DNA of 64,000 bases from Pseudomonas sp. G.S.17 (GCF_038096165.1 NZ_CP151076.1:4275501-4339500); one strand, 5' to 3'. Counted from the first letter of the stretch, positions 1-8,593 are shown. A program made the numbers and translations. The notes: a model not told the origin generated them from the sequence alone.

Positions 1-113
1 CTGGTCGCCGAAAAAAGAGCGTCGAATCCCGTCAAAGCCATCAAGGCAATGATGACGCCGATAATGGTCTTGGCAATCCAGCCCTGTGAATTGTCCCTGA
101 TATTCTGCAGCAT
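1..113 (-). CDS. ppiD: PpiD-type periplasmic folding chaperone, 5' end only
   Basis: The minus strand encodes 37 residues from an ATG at 113 to the window edge, beginning MLQNIRDNSQGWIAK and followed by one hydrophobic segment (about residues 13-32). This matches the short cytoplasmic stretch and single membrane anchor at the start of PpiD, the inner-membrane SurA-like peptidyl-prolyl isomerase and chaperone that helps newly exported proteins at the Sec translocon. The catalytic parvulin domain lies outside the window. It sits downstream of hupB in the same direction, the usual place in Pseudomonas. A terminator-like hairpin and a tRNA relic separate it from hupB. Identification rests on the N-terminus plus context. 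Confidence 0.85.
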   Translation of the reverse strand, partial: MLQNIRDNSQGWIAKTIIGVIIALMALTGFDALFSAT

Positions 114-170
114 GCGTCCCCCAAAACGGTTGTACTGACTATCCAACCGCGGAGCGTGGGTAGAAAGCGG

Positions 171-200
171 ATAGAAGAAAGGCGCATCCGAGGATGCGCC
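171..200 (-). terminator. Rho-independent terminator after hupB / tRNA relic
   Basis: Perfect 8-bp stem GGCGCATC/GATGCGCC (181-200) with a CGAG or CTCG tetraloop. On the minus strand it is followed by TTTCTTCT. It would stop transcripts coming from hupB before ppiD. Confidence 0.75.
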
Positions 201-210
201 TTCTCGTAAC

Positions 211-285
211 TGGCGAAGCGGACGGGGTAGCTACTTGCGACCCCGGTGTGTCAGGCCGGATTCAAACCGACCGCACTACCGCTCC
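211..285 (-). pseudogene. Degenerate tRNA-Asp-like sequence
   Basis: Read on the minus strand, 75 nt align from end to end with tRNA-Asp. The 5' GGAGCGG pairs with the 3' CCGCTTC (one G-U), CCA is encoded, and the D-arm region GTCGGTTTGAAT and the anticodon arm CCGGCCTGACACACCGG are recognisable. The anticodon position reads GAC instead of GTC. The anticodon stem has a C-A mismatch, one base is missing before it, and the T-arm has lost both its stem and the TTCGANT loop. A functional tRNA is therefore very unlikely, and I call it a tRNA-Asp relic. The alignment is from memory of the tRNA-Asp sequence. Confidence 0.75.
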
Positions 286-289
286 GCTG

Positions 290-314
290 CCGATGCAGAA
301 TAGTTCTGCTTCGG
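290..314 (-). other. Hairpin downstream of hupB
   Basis: CCGA-T-GCAGAA (290-300), loop TAG, TTCTGC-T-TCGG (304-314): ten base pairs with one T-T mismatch, 21 nt after the hupB stop. There is no U-tract, so it is probably a 3'-end stabilising or processing structure and not a terminator by itself. Confidence 0.4.
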
Positions 315-335
315 TTGGGCAAAGGCTTTGAGAAC

Positions 336-608
336 TTAGTTGACAGCTTCTTTCAGGGCTTTACCGGCTTTGAAACCTGGTTTTTTAGCAGCAGCGATTT
401 CCAGTGTCTTACCGGTCTGAGGGTTACGACCGATACGTGCTGGACGATCAGTCACGGAGAATGTTCCGAAACCCACCAGTACCACGGAGTCGCCAGCCTT
501 CAGAGCGCCAGTGACGGATTCGATTACTGCATCCAGCGCACGGCCGGCAGCAGCTTTCGGGATATCAGCAGATGCAGCGATAGCATCAATCAGTTCCGAC
601 TTGTTCAC
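336..608 (-). CDS. hupB: DNA-binding protein HU-beta
   Basis: A 90-residue HU-family nucleoid protein, the standard length. It begins [12 protein letters not shown] with a GTG start at 608, preceded by AGGGGA seven bases upstream. The helical dimerisation half is followed by the VGFGTF turn and the beta-arm with the DNA-contacting motif RIGRNPQTG (about residues 58-66), ending in the conserved [13 protein letters not shown] dimers bend DNA without strong sequence preference and compact the nucleoid. The gene follows lon in the same direction but has its own strong sigma-70 promoter. The identification is secure. Confidence 0.98.
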   Translation of the reverse strand: MNKSELIDAIAASADIPKAAAGRALDAVIESVTGALKAGDSVVLVGFGTFSVTDRPARIGRNPQTGKTLEIAAAKKPGFKAGKALKEAVN

Positions 609-690
609 TCTAAGTCCCCTTATGTCTATATTGAGTATGTTTCTAAGTTTTTTGGTAAAGCCAAACGAACGCTGAACGGCTTGCAGATGC

Positions 691-720
691 TTAAAAGAGC
701 CGCTTTATAACAAGGGCTCT
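691..720 (-). terminator. Possible lon terminator overlapping the hupB promoter
   Basis: AGAGCC (696-701) and GGCTCT (715-720) form a 6-bp stem with a 13-nt loop, followed on the minus strand by TTTTAAG. The loop contains the hupB -10 box, so termination of lon and initiation of hupB would share the same bases. The stem is short and the efficiency is uncertain. Confidence 0.4.
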
Positions 721-733
721 AAAAAGCTGTCAA
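704..733 (-). promoter_or_regulatory. Sigma-70 promoter of hupB
   Basis: On the minus strand TTGACA (728-733) is followed after 18 bp by TATAAA (704-709), close to consensus in both boxes. It lies about 95 bp upstream of the hupB start codon, leaving a leader of roughly 90 nt. Confidence 0.75.
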
Positions 734-748
734 GGAAGGCCGCCCAGA

Positions 749-3145
749 CTAATGCGTGCTAATCCTTTCCTTAGAGTCAGACTCGCGTTTTTCATCCTTC
801 GCAACCATCTCCGGAGCCACATCCGGCAAGGGCTCCGGCGCGTATTGCAGCGCAATTTGCAGGACTTCGTCAATCCAATTAACCGGCTTGATCTGCAGGT
901 CACGCTTGATGTTGTCAGGAATCTCTTTCAGGTCACGGACGTTTTCTTCCGGAATGATCACCGTTTTGATACCGCCACGGTGCGCAGCCAGGAGTTTTTC
1001 CTTGAGCCCGCCGATCGCCAGAACCTGCCCGCGAAGGGTGATTTCGCCCGTCATTGCCACGTCCGCACGCACAGGGATCTGTGTCAGCGCCGAAACAAGG
1101 GCCGTGCACATGCCTACGCCTGCGCTAGGACCATCTTTGGGCGTCGCGCCTTCTGGCATGTGGATATGCGTGTCGCGCTTCTCGTGGAAGTCCACAGGAA
1201 TCCCGAGACTTTTCGCGCGACTGCGCACCACGGTCAGTGCCGCCGTAATGGATTCAACCATCACATCGCCCAGCGAACCGGTCTTGATCAGCTGACCTTT
1301 GCCCGGCACAACCGCCGCTTCGATGGTCAGCAATTCACCGCCCACTTGCGTCCACGCCAGACCGGTAACCTGCCCGATCTGGTCCTGCTGCTCAGCCAGG
1401 CCATAGCGGAATTTGCGTACGCCGAGGAAATGCTCAAGCATTTCGGCCGTGACACGAATTGCAAAACGTTTTTCCAGCGCGTGCTCTTTGACCGCCTTGC
1501 GGCAGACCTTGGCAATCTGGCGCTCAAGGCTACGCACACCTGCTTCACGGGTGTAGTAACGAATGATGTCGCGGATCGCTTCCTCGTCGAATTCCACTTC
1601 GCCTTTTTTCAAGCCGTTGGCCTGAATCTGCTTGGGCGAAAGGTATTTGACGGCGATGTTGATCTTCTCGTCTTCGGTGTAGCCAGGCAGACGGATGACT
1701 TCCATCCGGTCCAGCAACGCCGCAGGGATGTTCATCGAGTTTGCGGTGCACAGGAACATTACGTCGGACAGGTCGTAGTCGACTTCCAGGTAATGGTCGT
1801 TGAAGTTGTGGTTTTGCTCCGGATCGAGCACTTCAAGCAATGCCGAAGCCGGATCGCCGCGCATGTCACTGCCCATCTTGTCGATTTCATCGAGCAGGAA
1901 CAGTGGATTGCGAACGCCAACCTTCGTCATCTTTTGAATCAATCTTCCTGGCATCGAACCGATATAAGTTCGGCGATGACCACGAATTTCGGCTTCATCA
2001 CGTACGCCACCCAAGGCCATGCGCACAAATTTGCGGTTGGTTGCGTGTGCAATGGACTCGGCCAGCGAGGTTTTACCCACACCAGGCGGGCCAACCAGAC
2101 ACAGCACCGGGCCACGAATTTTCTTCACGCGCTTTTGCACGGCGAGGTATTCGAGAATGCGTTCTTTGACTTCATCAAGGCCGTAATGGTCAGCGTCGAG
2201 AATGTCTTCAGCGCGGGCCAGATCCAGACGAACCTTGCTCTGCGCCTTCCACGGCACCTGAACCAGCCAGTCGATATACGAGCGAACCACAGTGGCTTCA
2301 GCCGACATCGGCGACATCTGCTTGAGCTTATTCAGCTCGGAAGTTGCTTTGGCCAGTGCGTCTTTTGGCAGGCCCGCGGCATCGATACGCTTTTTCAAGT
2401 CTTCGATTTCGTTGTGACCTTCCTCGCTGTCGCCGAGTTCTTTCTGAATAGCCTTCATCTGCTCGTTCAGGTAGTACTCGCGCTGACTGCGCTCCATCTG
2501 TTTTTTGACCCGGCCACGAATGCGCTTCTCGACCTGCAGCAGGTCAATCTCGGCATCCAGCAACGCCAGCACGTGTTCGACACGGGCTGGTAGATCGATA
2601 ATTTCGAGAATTTCCTGCTTTTGCTCGATTTTCAGCGCCATGTGCGCCGCCATGGTATCCACCAGGCGACCCGGCTCATCAATGCTGTTCAGCGAGGAAA
2701 GCACTTCAGCCGGGACTTTCTTGCCCAACTGAACATATTGTTCGAACTGCGCCAACAGGCTGCGCACAAAGACTTCGGACTCACGGTCAGGCGCGTCTGT
2801 CTCTTCGATCAGCGCGACTTCTGCGCGGCAGTGACCGTCGACTTCCATGAAGCGTTCGACCGAGCCGCGCTGCTCGCCCTCTACCAGCACCTTGACGGTA
2901 CCATCGGGCAATTTGAGCAGCTGCAATACGGTTGCAATGGTGCCGACGCTATAAAGAGCTTCTTCACCAGGATCATCATCAGCAGGATTTCTTTGCGCGA
3001 GCAACAGGATCTGTTTGTCGCCGGTCATCGCAGCCTCAAGGGCTTCGATAGACTTCTCGCGCCCCACGAACAGCGGGATAACCATGTGCGGATAAACCAC
3101 AACATCACGCAATGGCAAGAGAGGCAATTCAATGGTCGTTTTCAT
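749..3145 (-). CDS. lon: ATP-dependent protease Lon
   Basis: A 798-residue Lon protease, normal for the family. I place the start at the ATG at 3145 (MKTTIELPLLPLRDVV), preceded by GAGG. The longer open frame up to 3280 crosses the promoter and is not used. An N-terminal LON substrate-binding domain (about 10-205) is followed by a coiled-coil region, then the AAA+ module with Walker A GPPGVGKT and Walker B FLLDEIDKM. The C-terminal serine-lysine protease has the nucleophile in DGPSAG and the lysine in GGLKEKLLA. Lon degrades misfolded and regulatory proteins in the cytoplasm. It lies between clpX and hupB, and a sigma-32-like promoter precedes it. Confidence 0.98.
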   Translation of the reverse strand: MKTTIELPLLPLRDVVVYPHMVIPLFVGREKSIEALEAAMTGDKQILLLAQRNPADDDPGEEALYSVGTIATVLQLLKLPDGTVKVLVEGEQRGSVERFMEVDGHCRAEVALIEETDAPDRESEVFVRSLLAQFEQYVQLGKKVPAEVLSSLNSIDEPGRLVDTMAAHMALKIEQKQEILEIIDLPARVEHVLALLDAEIDLLQVEKRIRGRVKKQMERSQREYYLNEQMKAIQKELGDSEEGHNEIEDLKKRIDAAGLPKDALAKATSELNKLKQMSPMSAEATVVRSYIDWLVQVPWKAQSKVRLDLARAEDILDADHYGLDEVKERILEYLAVQKRVKKIRGPVLCLVGPPGVGKTSLAESIAHATNRKFVRMALGGVRDEAEIRGHRRTYIGSMPGRLIQKMTKVGVRNPLFLLDEIDKMGSDMRGDPASALLEVLDPEQNHNFNDHYLEVDYDLSDVMFLCTANSMNIPAALLDRMEVIRLPGYTEDEKINIAVKYLSPKQIQANGLKKGEVEFDEEAIRDIIRYYTREAGVRSLERQIAKVCRKAVKEHALEKRFAIRVTAEMLEHFLGVRKFRYGLAEQQDQIGQVTGLAWTQVGGELLTIEAAVVPGKGQLIKTGSLGDVMVESITAALTVVRSRAKSLGIPVDFHEKRDTHIHMPEGATPKDGPSAGVGMCTALVSALTQIPVRADVAMTGEITLRGQVLAIGGLKEKLLAAHRGGIKTVIIPEENVRDLKEIPDNIKRDLQIKPVNWIDEVLQIALQYAPEPLPDVAPEMVAKDEKRESDSKERISTH

Positions 3146-3201
3146 GATTTCGCCTCTACGGCGGCCAAGTGGCCGTGACAGGTTGAATGAGCTTGAATTC
3201 A

Positions 3202-3230
3202 AGATGGGGGTAGATCCTGAAAAAAACAAG
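3202..3230 (-). promoter_or_regulatory. Sigma-32 (RpoH)-type promoter of lon
   Basis: On the minus strand CTTGTTT (3224-3230) lies 14 bp before CCCCATCT (3202-3209). The -10-side box matches the heat-shock consensus CCCCATnT exactly and the -35-side box keeps CTTG. It starts about 55 bp upstream of the lon ATG. The arrangement and spacer equal those before clpX. Confidence 0.6.
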
Positions 3231-3242
3231 CTCTGGAGCAGG

Positions 3243-3270
3243 AAATGCAAAAGGGGCCCGAAGGCCCCTT
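3243..3270 (-). terminator. Terminator of clpX
   Basis: Perfect 8-bp stem AAGGGGCC/GGCCCCTT (3251-3270) with a 4-nt loop, followed on the minus strand by TTTTGCATTT. It lies 23 bp after the clpX stop. Confidence 0.8.
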
Positions 3271-3293
3271 CTTTATTCATGCAGCAGTGTCAC

Positions 3294-4577
3294 TCACGCG
3301 TCCGGAGCGACCTTGGCAGGCGGCTCGCTGTTTTCATATATCAACAGCGGCTTGGACGTGCCATCGATGACGCTCTCGTCAATCACCACCTTGCTCACCT
3401 CGGATTGCGAGGGGATCTCGTACATGGTGTCGAGCAGGACGCCTTCGAGGATGGAGCGCAGGCCACGGGCGCCGGTTTTGCGCTCAAGCGCGCGACGGGC
3501 AACCGATTTCAACGCGTCGGCACGGAACTCGAGGTCCACACCTTCCATTTCGAACAACTTGGCATACTGCTTGGTCAAGGCGTTTTTCGGCTCGGTGAGA
3601 ATCTGCATCAACGCAGCCTCATCCAGCTCGTCCAACGTCGCCAGAACCGGCAGGCGACCGACGAACTCAGGGATCAGACCGAACTTGACCAGATCGTCAG
3701 GCTCGACTTCACGCAGGGATTCACCGACCTTCTTGCCTTCTTCCTTGCTGCGGACTTCGGCATTGAAACCGATGCCGCCCTTGGTGGAACGGTTCTGGAT
3801 AACCTTTTCCAGCCCAGAGAACGCGCCGCCGCAGATGAAGAGGATGTTCCGCGTGTCAACCTGAAGGAATTCCTGCTGCGGATGCTTGCGACCACCTTGA
3901 GGCGGAACGGAAGCGACCGTACCTTCGATCAACTTGAGCAGGGCCTGCTGCACGCCTTCACCGGAAACGTCCCGGGTGATCGACGGGTTGTCCGATTTGC
4001 GCGAGATCTTGTCGATTTCGTCGATGTAGACAATGCCCATCTGAGCTTTTTCTACATCGTAATCGCACTTCTGCAGCAGCTTCTGAATGATGTTCTCGAC
4101 ATCCTCACCCACATAACCCGCCTCAGTGAGGGTGGTTGCGTCGGCGATGGTGAACGGAACGTTCAGCAACCGGGCCAGTGTTTCGGCAAGCAGGGTTTTA
4201 CCCGAGCCTGTCGGGCCGATCAGCAAAATGTTGCTCTTGCCGAGTTCGACGTCGTCATTCTTCTTGTCACGCTGGTTCAGACGCTTGTAGTGGTTGTACA
4301 CCGCTACGGCCAGAACCTTTTTGGCACGCTCCTGACCGATCACATACTGATCAAGGATGCCGCTGATTTCTTTAGGCGAAGGCAATTTATGCGCGCTGCT
4401 TTCAGCCTGGGCTTCCTGCACCTCCTCGCGGATGATGTCATTGCACAGGTCGACGCACTCGTCGCAAATAAACACCGAGGGGCCGGCAATCAATTTGCGG
4501 ACTTCATGCTGGCTTTTGCCACAGAAGGAGCAATAGAGCAGCTTGCCGTTGTCCTCGCCGTTGCGGGTGTCAGTCAT
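3294..4577 (-). CDS. clpX: ClpX, ATPase subunit of the ClpXP protease
   Basis: A 427-residue AAA+ unfoldase that recognises tagged substrates, unfolds them and threads them into ClpP. I chose the ATG at 4577 ([12 protein letters not shown]), the usual Pseudomonas start. An upstream in-frame codon at 4610 lies in the leader. The N-terminal zinc-binding domain has C-F-C-G and C-D-E-C-V-D-L-C. The Walker A motif GPTGSGKT, pore loop GYVG and Walker [10 protein letters not shown] follow, and the C-terminal AAA small domain is complete. It follows clpP in the same direction with a 110-bp gap that carries its own heat-shock-like promoter. Confidence 0.98.
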   Translation of the reverse strand: MTDTRNGEDNGKLLYCSFCGKSQHEVRKLIAGPSVFICDECVDLCNDIIREEVQEAQAESSAHKLPSPKEISGILDQYVIGQERAKKVLAVAVYNHYKRLNQRDKKNDDVELGKSNILLIGPTGSGKTLLAETLARLLNVPFTIADATTLTEAGYVGEDVENIIQKLLQKCDYDVEKAQMGIVYIDEIDKISRKSDNPSITRDVSGEGVQQALLKLIEGTVASVPPQGGRKHPQQEFLQVDTRNILFICGGAFSGLEKVIQNRSTKGGIGFNAEVRSKEEGKKVGESLREVEPDDLVKFGLIPEFVGRLPVLATLDELDEAALMQILTEPKNALTKQYAKLFEMEGVDLEFRADALKSVARRALERKTGARGLRSILEGVLLDTMYEIPSQSEVSKVVIDESVIDGTSKPLLIYENSEPPAKVAPDA

Positions 4578-4611
4578 TCGTTCGATCCAAATCCGATAGG
4601 CTTGCAACACA

Positions 4612-4640
4612 AGATGAAGGCTATTGCAGGCTTTTTCAAG
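4612..4640 (-). promoter_or_regulatory. Sigma-32-type promoter of clpX
   Basis: On the minus strand CTTGAAA (4634-4640), a perfect -35-side heat-shock box, is followed after 14 bp by CTTCATCT (4612-4619), which matches six of eight positions of CCCCATnT. It lies 35 bp upstream of the clpX ATG. CTTGAAA is also part of an imperfect hairpin (4626-4645). Confidence 0.55.
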
Positions 4641-4687
4641 CCCGCAAGTGATCAGAACAGCCGACCAACCCTATTTTGAGCTGCTTA

Positions 4688-5323
4688 TTAAGCGGGGCGC
4701 TGACTGATCACTTCGTCGATCAGCCCATACTCACGTGCGGCTTCTGCGCTCATGAAGTTATCGCGGTTGGTATCACGCTCGATCTCTTCGAGCGTGTGCC
4801 CGCTGTGCTTGGCCATCAGCGTGTTGAGGCGCTCACGAATGAAAAGGATTTCCTTGGCATGGATTTCGATATCCGAAGCCTGGCCCTGGAAACCGCCCAG
4901 CGGCTGGTGAATCATCACGCGCGAGTTTGGCAAGCAATAGCGTTTGCCAGCGGCACCGGCTGTCAGCAGGAATGCACCCATGCTGCACGCCTGTCCGATG
5001 CAGGTAGTCGACACATTGGGCTTGATGAACTGCATGGTGTCGTAGATCGACATTCCAGCTGTCACTGAACCGCCCGGTGAGTTGATGTAAAGATGGATAT
5101 CCTTGTCCGGGTTTTCCGCTTCAAGGAACAGCAGTTGCGCACAGATCAGGTTGGCCATGTAGTCTTCTACCGGGCCGACAAGAAAAATCACGCGCTCCTT
5201 GAGCAAACGTGAATAGATGTCATAGGCGCGTTCGCCACGGGCGGACTGCTCGACAACCATCGGGACCAAGCCGCCAGCGGCCTGGATGTCAGAGTTCTGC
5301 TGAATATAAGAATTGCGGGACAT
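4688..5323 (-). CDS. clpP: ClpP, proteolytic subunit of the Clp protease
   Basis: A 211-residue serine peptidase that forms the two-ring barrel fed by ClpX or ClpA. The catalytic serine is in GQACSMGAF, the histidine in MIHQPLGG, and the aspartate in the RDTNRDNF region. The start MSRNSYIQQ at 5323 fits the family. A second ATG three codons upstream (5332) is too close to the GGGAG ribosome site but cannot be excluded. Order tig-clpP-clpX-lon is the conserved protein-quality-control block. There is no sign of truncation. Confidence 0.97.
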   Translation of the reverse strand: MSRNSYIQQNSDIQAAGGLVPMVVEQSARGERAYDIYSRLLKERVIFLVGPVEDYMANLICAQLLFLEAENPDKDIHLYINSPGGSVTAGMSIYDTMQFIKPNVSTTCIGQACSMGAFLLTAGAAGKRYCLPNSRVMIHQPLGGFQGQASDIEIHAKEILFIRERLNTLMAKHSGHTLEEIERDTNRDNFMSAEAAREYGLIDEVISQRPA

Positions 5324-5363
5324 GTCTCGCATTCACTCCCAAATAGTCATTTCTTGAATACGC

Positions 5364-5389
5364 ACAAGCCAGCGCGAAGGCTGGCTTGT
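5364..5389 (-). other. Intergenic hairpin between tig and clpP
   Basis: Perfect 10-bp stem ACAAGCCAGC/GCTGGCTTGT with a 6-nt loop, about 25 bp after the tig stop. The minus-strand tail GCGTATTC has no U-tract, so it may be a processing or stabilising structure allowing read-through from tig into clpP. Confidence 0.5.
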
Positions 5390-5414
5390 AGGTGTTTTCG
5401 AACGAGAGAAAAAA

Positions 5415-6725
5415 TCAGTCGGCTTGTGGAGCTTCTACCGGCTTGACTGCTTCTTCGTAGGAGACCGACTTGTCGGTCACGCTAGCTTTCTGCAAAACAG
5501 TATCCACAACTTGCTCTTCAAGCACAACAGAACGCACTTCGTTCATTTGCTGCTCGTTCTTGTAGTACCAGGCCACAACCTGCTCTGGCTCCTGGTAAGC
5601 GGATGCCATTTCCTGGATCAGCTCGCGAACGCGAGTATCGTCAGGCTTAAGGTCGAACTGCTTGACGACTTCAGCAACGATGAGGCCCAGCTCGACGCGA
5701 CGCTTGGCTTGCTCTTCGAACAGCTCTGCCGGCAGTTGATCAGGCTTGATGTTGCCGCCGAACTGCTGAACAGCCTGCACGCGCAGACGGTTGACTTCGT
5801 TTTCCAGCAACGATTTAGGCACTTCGATCGGGTTGGCGGCCAGCAAGCCGTCCATTACCTGATTCTTGACCTTGGATTTGATCGCCTGACGCAGCTCGCG
5901 CTCCATGTTCTTGCGAACTTCGGTGCGGAAGCCGTCGATACCGGTTTCCTTGATGCCGAACTGCTTGAAGAACTCTTCGTTCAGCTCAGGCAGTTTAGGC
6001 TCGGAAACGGTGTTGACTGTCACGGTGAACTCGGCGGCTTTACCAGCCAGTTCCAGGTTCTGATAGTCCTCCGGGAAGGTCAGGTTCAGAACACGCTCTT
6101 CGCCGGCTTTAGCGCCAACCAGACCGTCTTCGAAGCCAGGGATCATGCGACCGGAGCCCAATACCAGCTGGGTGCCAGTGGCCGAACCGCCAGCGAATAC
6201 TTCGCCGTCAACCTTGCCAACGAAATCGATGTTCAGCTGGTCTTCGTTCTGGGCAGCACGATCGGCCACTTCGAAACGAACATTCTGCTTGCGCAGGATT
6301 TCCAGCATGTTGTCAAGATCGGCATCAGCCACGTCGGCAGCCAGACGCTCAACAGCGATGGATTCGAAACCTGCAACCGTGAACTCAGGGAACACTTCGA
6401 AGGTAGCGACGTATTCCAGATCCTTGCCCTTTTCGAAGGACTTGGGCTCTACAGAAGGAGCGCCAGCCGGGTTCAGCTTCTGCTCAACCACTGCTTCGTA
6501 AAAGGTCGCCTGGATCAGGTCGCCCAGAGCTTCCTGACGCGCACCATCTTCATAACGCTGGCGGATCACGCTCATAGGCACTTTGCCTGGGCGGAAGCCC
6601 GGGATCTTGGCTTTACGTGCGGTCTGCTGCAGACGCTTGTTGACTTCAGTCTCGATGCGTTCGGCAGGCACGCCAATGGTCATGCGGCGCTCAAGAGCGG
6701 AAGTATTTTCAACAGAAACTTGCAT
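5415..6725 (-). CDS. tig: Trigger factor, ribosome-associated chaperone
   Basis: A 436-residue trigger factor. The start [14 protein letters not shown] at 6725 has GAGGAATATCC just upstream, and the in-frame extension to 6788 is not needed. The N-terminal ribosome-binding domain contains the signature GFRPGKVP (about residues 44-51). The FKBP-type isomerase domain follows (about 160-245), then the long helical C-terminal domain. The protein docks at the ribosome exit tunnel and shields nascent chains. A possible -10 box (TAGAAT on the minus strand, 6787-6792) lies upstream with only a weak -35. It heads the tig-clpP-clpX-lon block. Confidence 0.98.
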   Translation of the reverse strand: MQVSVENTSALERRMTIGVPAERIETEVNKRLQQTARKAKIPGFRPGKVPMSVIRQRYEDGARQEALGDLIQATFYEAVVEQKLNPAGAPSVEPKSFEKGKDLEYVATFEVFPEFTVAGFESIAVERLAADVADADLDNMLEILRKQNVRFEVADRAAQNEDQLNIDFVGKVDGEVFAGGSATGTQLVLGSGRMIPGFEDGLVGAKAGEERVLNLTFPEDYQNLELAGKAAEFTVTVNTVSEPKLPELNEEFFKQFGIKETGIDGFRTEVRKNMERELRQAIKSKVKNQVMDGLLAANPIEVPKSLLENEVNRLRVQAVQQFGGNIKPDQLPAELFEEQAKRRVELGLIVAEVVKQFDLKPDDTRVRELIQEMASAYQEPEQVVAWYYKNEQQMNEVRSVVLEEQVVDTVLQKASVTDKSVSYEEAVKPVEAPQAD

Positions 6726-7032
6726 GGATATTCCTCGTTGCACAGACGTTAGCCGGCCGTTTCCGACCCCAGAATCAAGGGCATGCATTCTAGTGGGTCA
6801 AACTCAAGAAGTCACCCTACTGAAAAAGGGCAAATGAAGAGGACGAATTCAGCGAGCCCGCAGGTGACAACCATGATGGGTTGCCGCCGACCAAAATGCG
6901 TCTGGCACGGCCTTAATAAGAAGGCATTGCGTGCACCTGCTCGTCGCCGATTCCATCCCCAAAGCACGCTTTACGCGACCGACGGCAGCCGGGCTGAGCG
7001 ATCGGGCAAAACGACAAAACCATAATCCTGAA
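6726..7032. other. Intergenic region between tig and the tRNA operon
   Basis: It holds the tig leader and its likely promoter near 6787. No convincing open frame with a ribosome site, no palindrome of note and no repeat was seen in the rest. Confidence 0.5.
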
Positions 7033-7059
7033 ACAAAAAAAGCCGCACTAGGCGGCTTT
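7026..7059 (-). terminator. Terminator of the Arg-His-Leu tRNA operon
   Basis: Perfect 8-bp stem AAAGCCGC/GCGGCTTT (7039-7059), continued on the minus strand by a run of T ending TTTTGTTTCAGG. It lies 42 bp after the 3' end of tRNA-Leu. Confidence 0.9.
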
Positions 7060-7100
7060 CTTCAGTCGTTAGTGCTGAACCAGCAACAACGCTTGTATCC

Positions 7101-7185
7101 TGGTGCGGACGGAGAGACTCGAACTCTCACACCTTGCGGCGCTGGAACCTAAATCCAGTGTGTCTACCAATTCCACCACATCCGC
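7101..7185 (-). tRNA. tRNA-Leu (anticodon UAG)
   Basis: Full cloverleaf on the minus strand. The acceptor GCGGATG pairs with CGTCCGC (one G-U), the anticodon stem is CTGGA/TCCAG with loop TTTAGGT, a class II variable arm GCGCCGCAAGGTGT follows, and the T-loop is TTCGAGT with CCA encoded. It is the last of three tRNAs in one transcript. Confidence 0.96.
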
Positions 7186-7193
7186 ATTCAATC

Positions 7194-7230
7194 TTTAAAG
7201 CAAAGGCGCCAGATTATAAGTCTGGCGCCT
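7194..7230 (-). terminator. Hairpin between tRNA-His and tRNA-Leu
   Basis: Perfect 10-bp stem AGGCGCCAGA/TCTGGCGCCT (7204-7230) with a 7-nt loop, followed on the minus strand by TTGCTTTAAA. It is a partial terminator or a processing signal between two tRNAs. The tail is too broken to be sure. Confidence 0.45.
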
Positions 7231-7239
7231 CTCTGAATA

Positions 7240-7316
7240 TGGGGTGGACGAAGGGGATCGAACCCTCGACAACGGGAGTCACAATCCCGTGCTCTACCAA
7301 CTGAGCTACGCCCACC
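7240..7316 (-). tRNA. tRNA-His (anticodon GUG)
   Basis: Minus-strand cloverleaf with the extra 5' G typical of tRNA-His, the D-arm GCTCAGTTGGTAGAGC, anticodon loop TTGTGAC, T-loop TTCGATC and encoded CCA. It is 49 bp from tRNA-Arg. Confidence 0.96.
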
Positions 7317-7365
7317 ATATTGCGTTGTAACCGTGACATCTTACTTGTGCCAAAGCTGCCTTTAA

Positions 7366-7442
7366 TGGCGCACCCGGCAGGACTCGAACCTGCGACCATC
7401 CGCTTAGAAGGCGGATGCTCTATCCAGCTGAGCTACGGGCAC
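7366..7442 (-). tRNA. tRNA-Arg (anticodon UCU)
   Basis: Minus-strand 77-nt cloverleaf: acceptor GTGCCCG/CGGGTGC with two G-U pairs, anticodon stem TCCGC/GCGGA with loop CTTCTAA, T-loop TTCGAGT, CCA encoded. It is the first tRNA of the operon. Confidence 0.96.
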
Positions 7443-7577
7443 TTATATAATCTGTATTCTTTAACGATCACAAATTAAAAGGCTTTCAATCACACCGAGC
7501 CAATTTGCAACTCTGCCTGACCAAATCAACCAGTGCTAGCTTAACCAGTGCTGGGCTGTGCCCGACAAGTGCGACGA

Positions 7578-7606
7578 ATCTTATAGACGGTCCCTAGGGT
7601 CGTCAA
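7578..7606 (-). promoter_or_regulatory. Likely promoter of the tRNA operon
   Basis: On the minus strand TTGACG (7601-7606) is followed by TAAGAT after 17 bp (7578-7583), or by TATAAG after 15 bp. A GC-containing discriminator TCGTCGC follows, as is common for stable RNA promoters. It is about 135 bp upstream of tRNA-Arg. The leader contains two direct copies of AACCAGTGCT (7528-7537 and 7543-7552). Confidence 0.55.
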
Positions 7607-7738
7607 CTCTTTTTTCGAAAAAATTCAGTTAGATAAAGGAGTTAGCTGAATTCGCGGACCAAGCGCCTTTGCCCATGCGTCATGACATGCGAGAATGCGC
7701 GCTCTTTTCCAATCCCTCTCGATGGTTAATCACGCGTA

Positions 7739-8593
7739 ATGACTGCAAAACTTATCGACGGCAAAGCGATCGCAGCCAGCCTGCGCCAGCAGATCGCCAA
7801 ACGTGTCGCCGAACGTCGCGATCAAGGCCTGCGCACACCCGGCCTCGCGGTGATTCTGGTAGGCAGCGACCCCGCCTCTCAGGTTTATGTCTCGCACAAG
7901 CGTAAAGACTGCGAGGAAGTCGGCTTCATCTCGCAAGCTTATGATCTTCCTGCCGAAACCACCCAGACTGCGCTGACCGATCTGATCGATCGCCTGAACG
8001 ACGACCCGACTATCGACGGCGTGCTGCTGCAATTGCCGCTGCCCGCGCATCTGGATGCATCGTTGCTGCTGGAGCGTATTCGCCCGGACAAGGACGTGGA
8101 TGGCTTCCATCCTTATAACGTCGGTCGACTGGCCCAGCGTATTCCGCTGCTGCGTCCGTGCACTCCGAAAGGCATCATGACCCTGCTGGAAAGCACTGGC
8201 GTCGATCTCTACGGGATGGACGCCGTCGTTGTCGGCGCCTCGAACATCGTTGGTCGCCCAATGGCAATGGAACTGCTGCTGGCCGGTTGCACCGTGACCG
8301 TTACGCACCGCTTCACTCAGGATCTGGCCGGCCACGTGGGCCGCGCTGATCTGGTGGTGGTCGCGGCGGGCAAGCCGGGGCTGGTCAAGGGCGAATGGAT
8401 CAAGCCGGGCGCGATCGTCATCGACGTCGGCATCAATCGCCAGGAAGACGGCAAGCTGGTCGGCGACGTAGTTTACGAAACCGCCCTGCCCCGCGCTGGC
8501 TGGATCACACCGGTTCCGGGCGGCGTTGGCCCGATGACCCGTGCCTGCCTGCTGGAAAACACCTTGTATGCGGCAGAAACCCTGCACGGCTGA
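7739..8593 (+). CDS. folD: FolD, methylene-THF dehydrogenase / methenyl-THF cyclohydrolase
   Basis: A 284-residue bifunctional enzyme, standard length. It interconverts 5,10-methylene-, methenyl- and 10-formyl-tetrahydrofolate using NADP, supplying one-carbon units for purines and formyl-Met-tRNA. The family signatures are present: [14 protein letters not shown] near residues 48-61 (with the catalytic lysine), QLPLPAH near 98-104, and PCTPKGIM before the Rossmann NADP site [11 protein letters not shown]. The C-terminal VIDVGIN and [11 protein letters not shown] are intact. The ATG at 7739 has only a weak ribosome site. The gene faces the preceding tRNA operon head to head and is convergent with the ABC operon. 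Confidence 0.97.
   Translation: MTAKLIDGKAIAASLRQQIAKRVAERRDQGLRTPGLAVILVGSDPASQVYVSHKRKDCEEVGFISQAYDLPAETTQTALTDLIDRLNDDPTIDGVLLQLPLPAHLDASLLLERIRPDKDVDGFHPYNVGRLAQRIPLLRPCTPKGIMTLLESTGVDLYGMDAVVVGASNIVGRPMAMELLLAGCTVTVTHRFTQDLAGHVGRADLVVVAAGKPGLVKGEWIKPGAIVIDVGINRQEDGKLVGDVVYETALPRAGWITPVPGGVGPMTRACLLENTLYAAETLHG

Noticed and set aside
752..2593. Long plus-strand open frame (613 codons) opposite lon
   Set aside because: Antisense of a secure gene in GC-rich DNA. No ribosome site, composition rich in Arg, His, Phe and Gln as expected from reverse-frame translation.
4626..4645. Hairpin upstream of clpX as a clpP terminator
   Set aside because: Imperfect stem with an A-C mismatch and no U-tract. 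The bases are better explained by the overlapping sigma-32-type -35 box.
6783..7152. Short plus-strand frames between tig and the tRNAs
   Set aside because: They run through the tRNA terminator and tRNA-Leu, and no ribosome site was seen.
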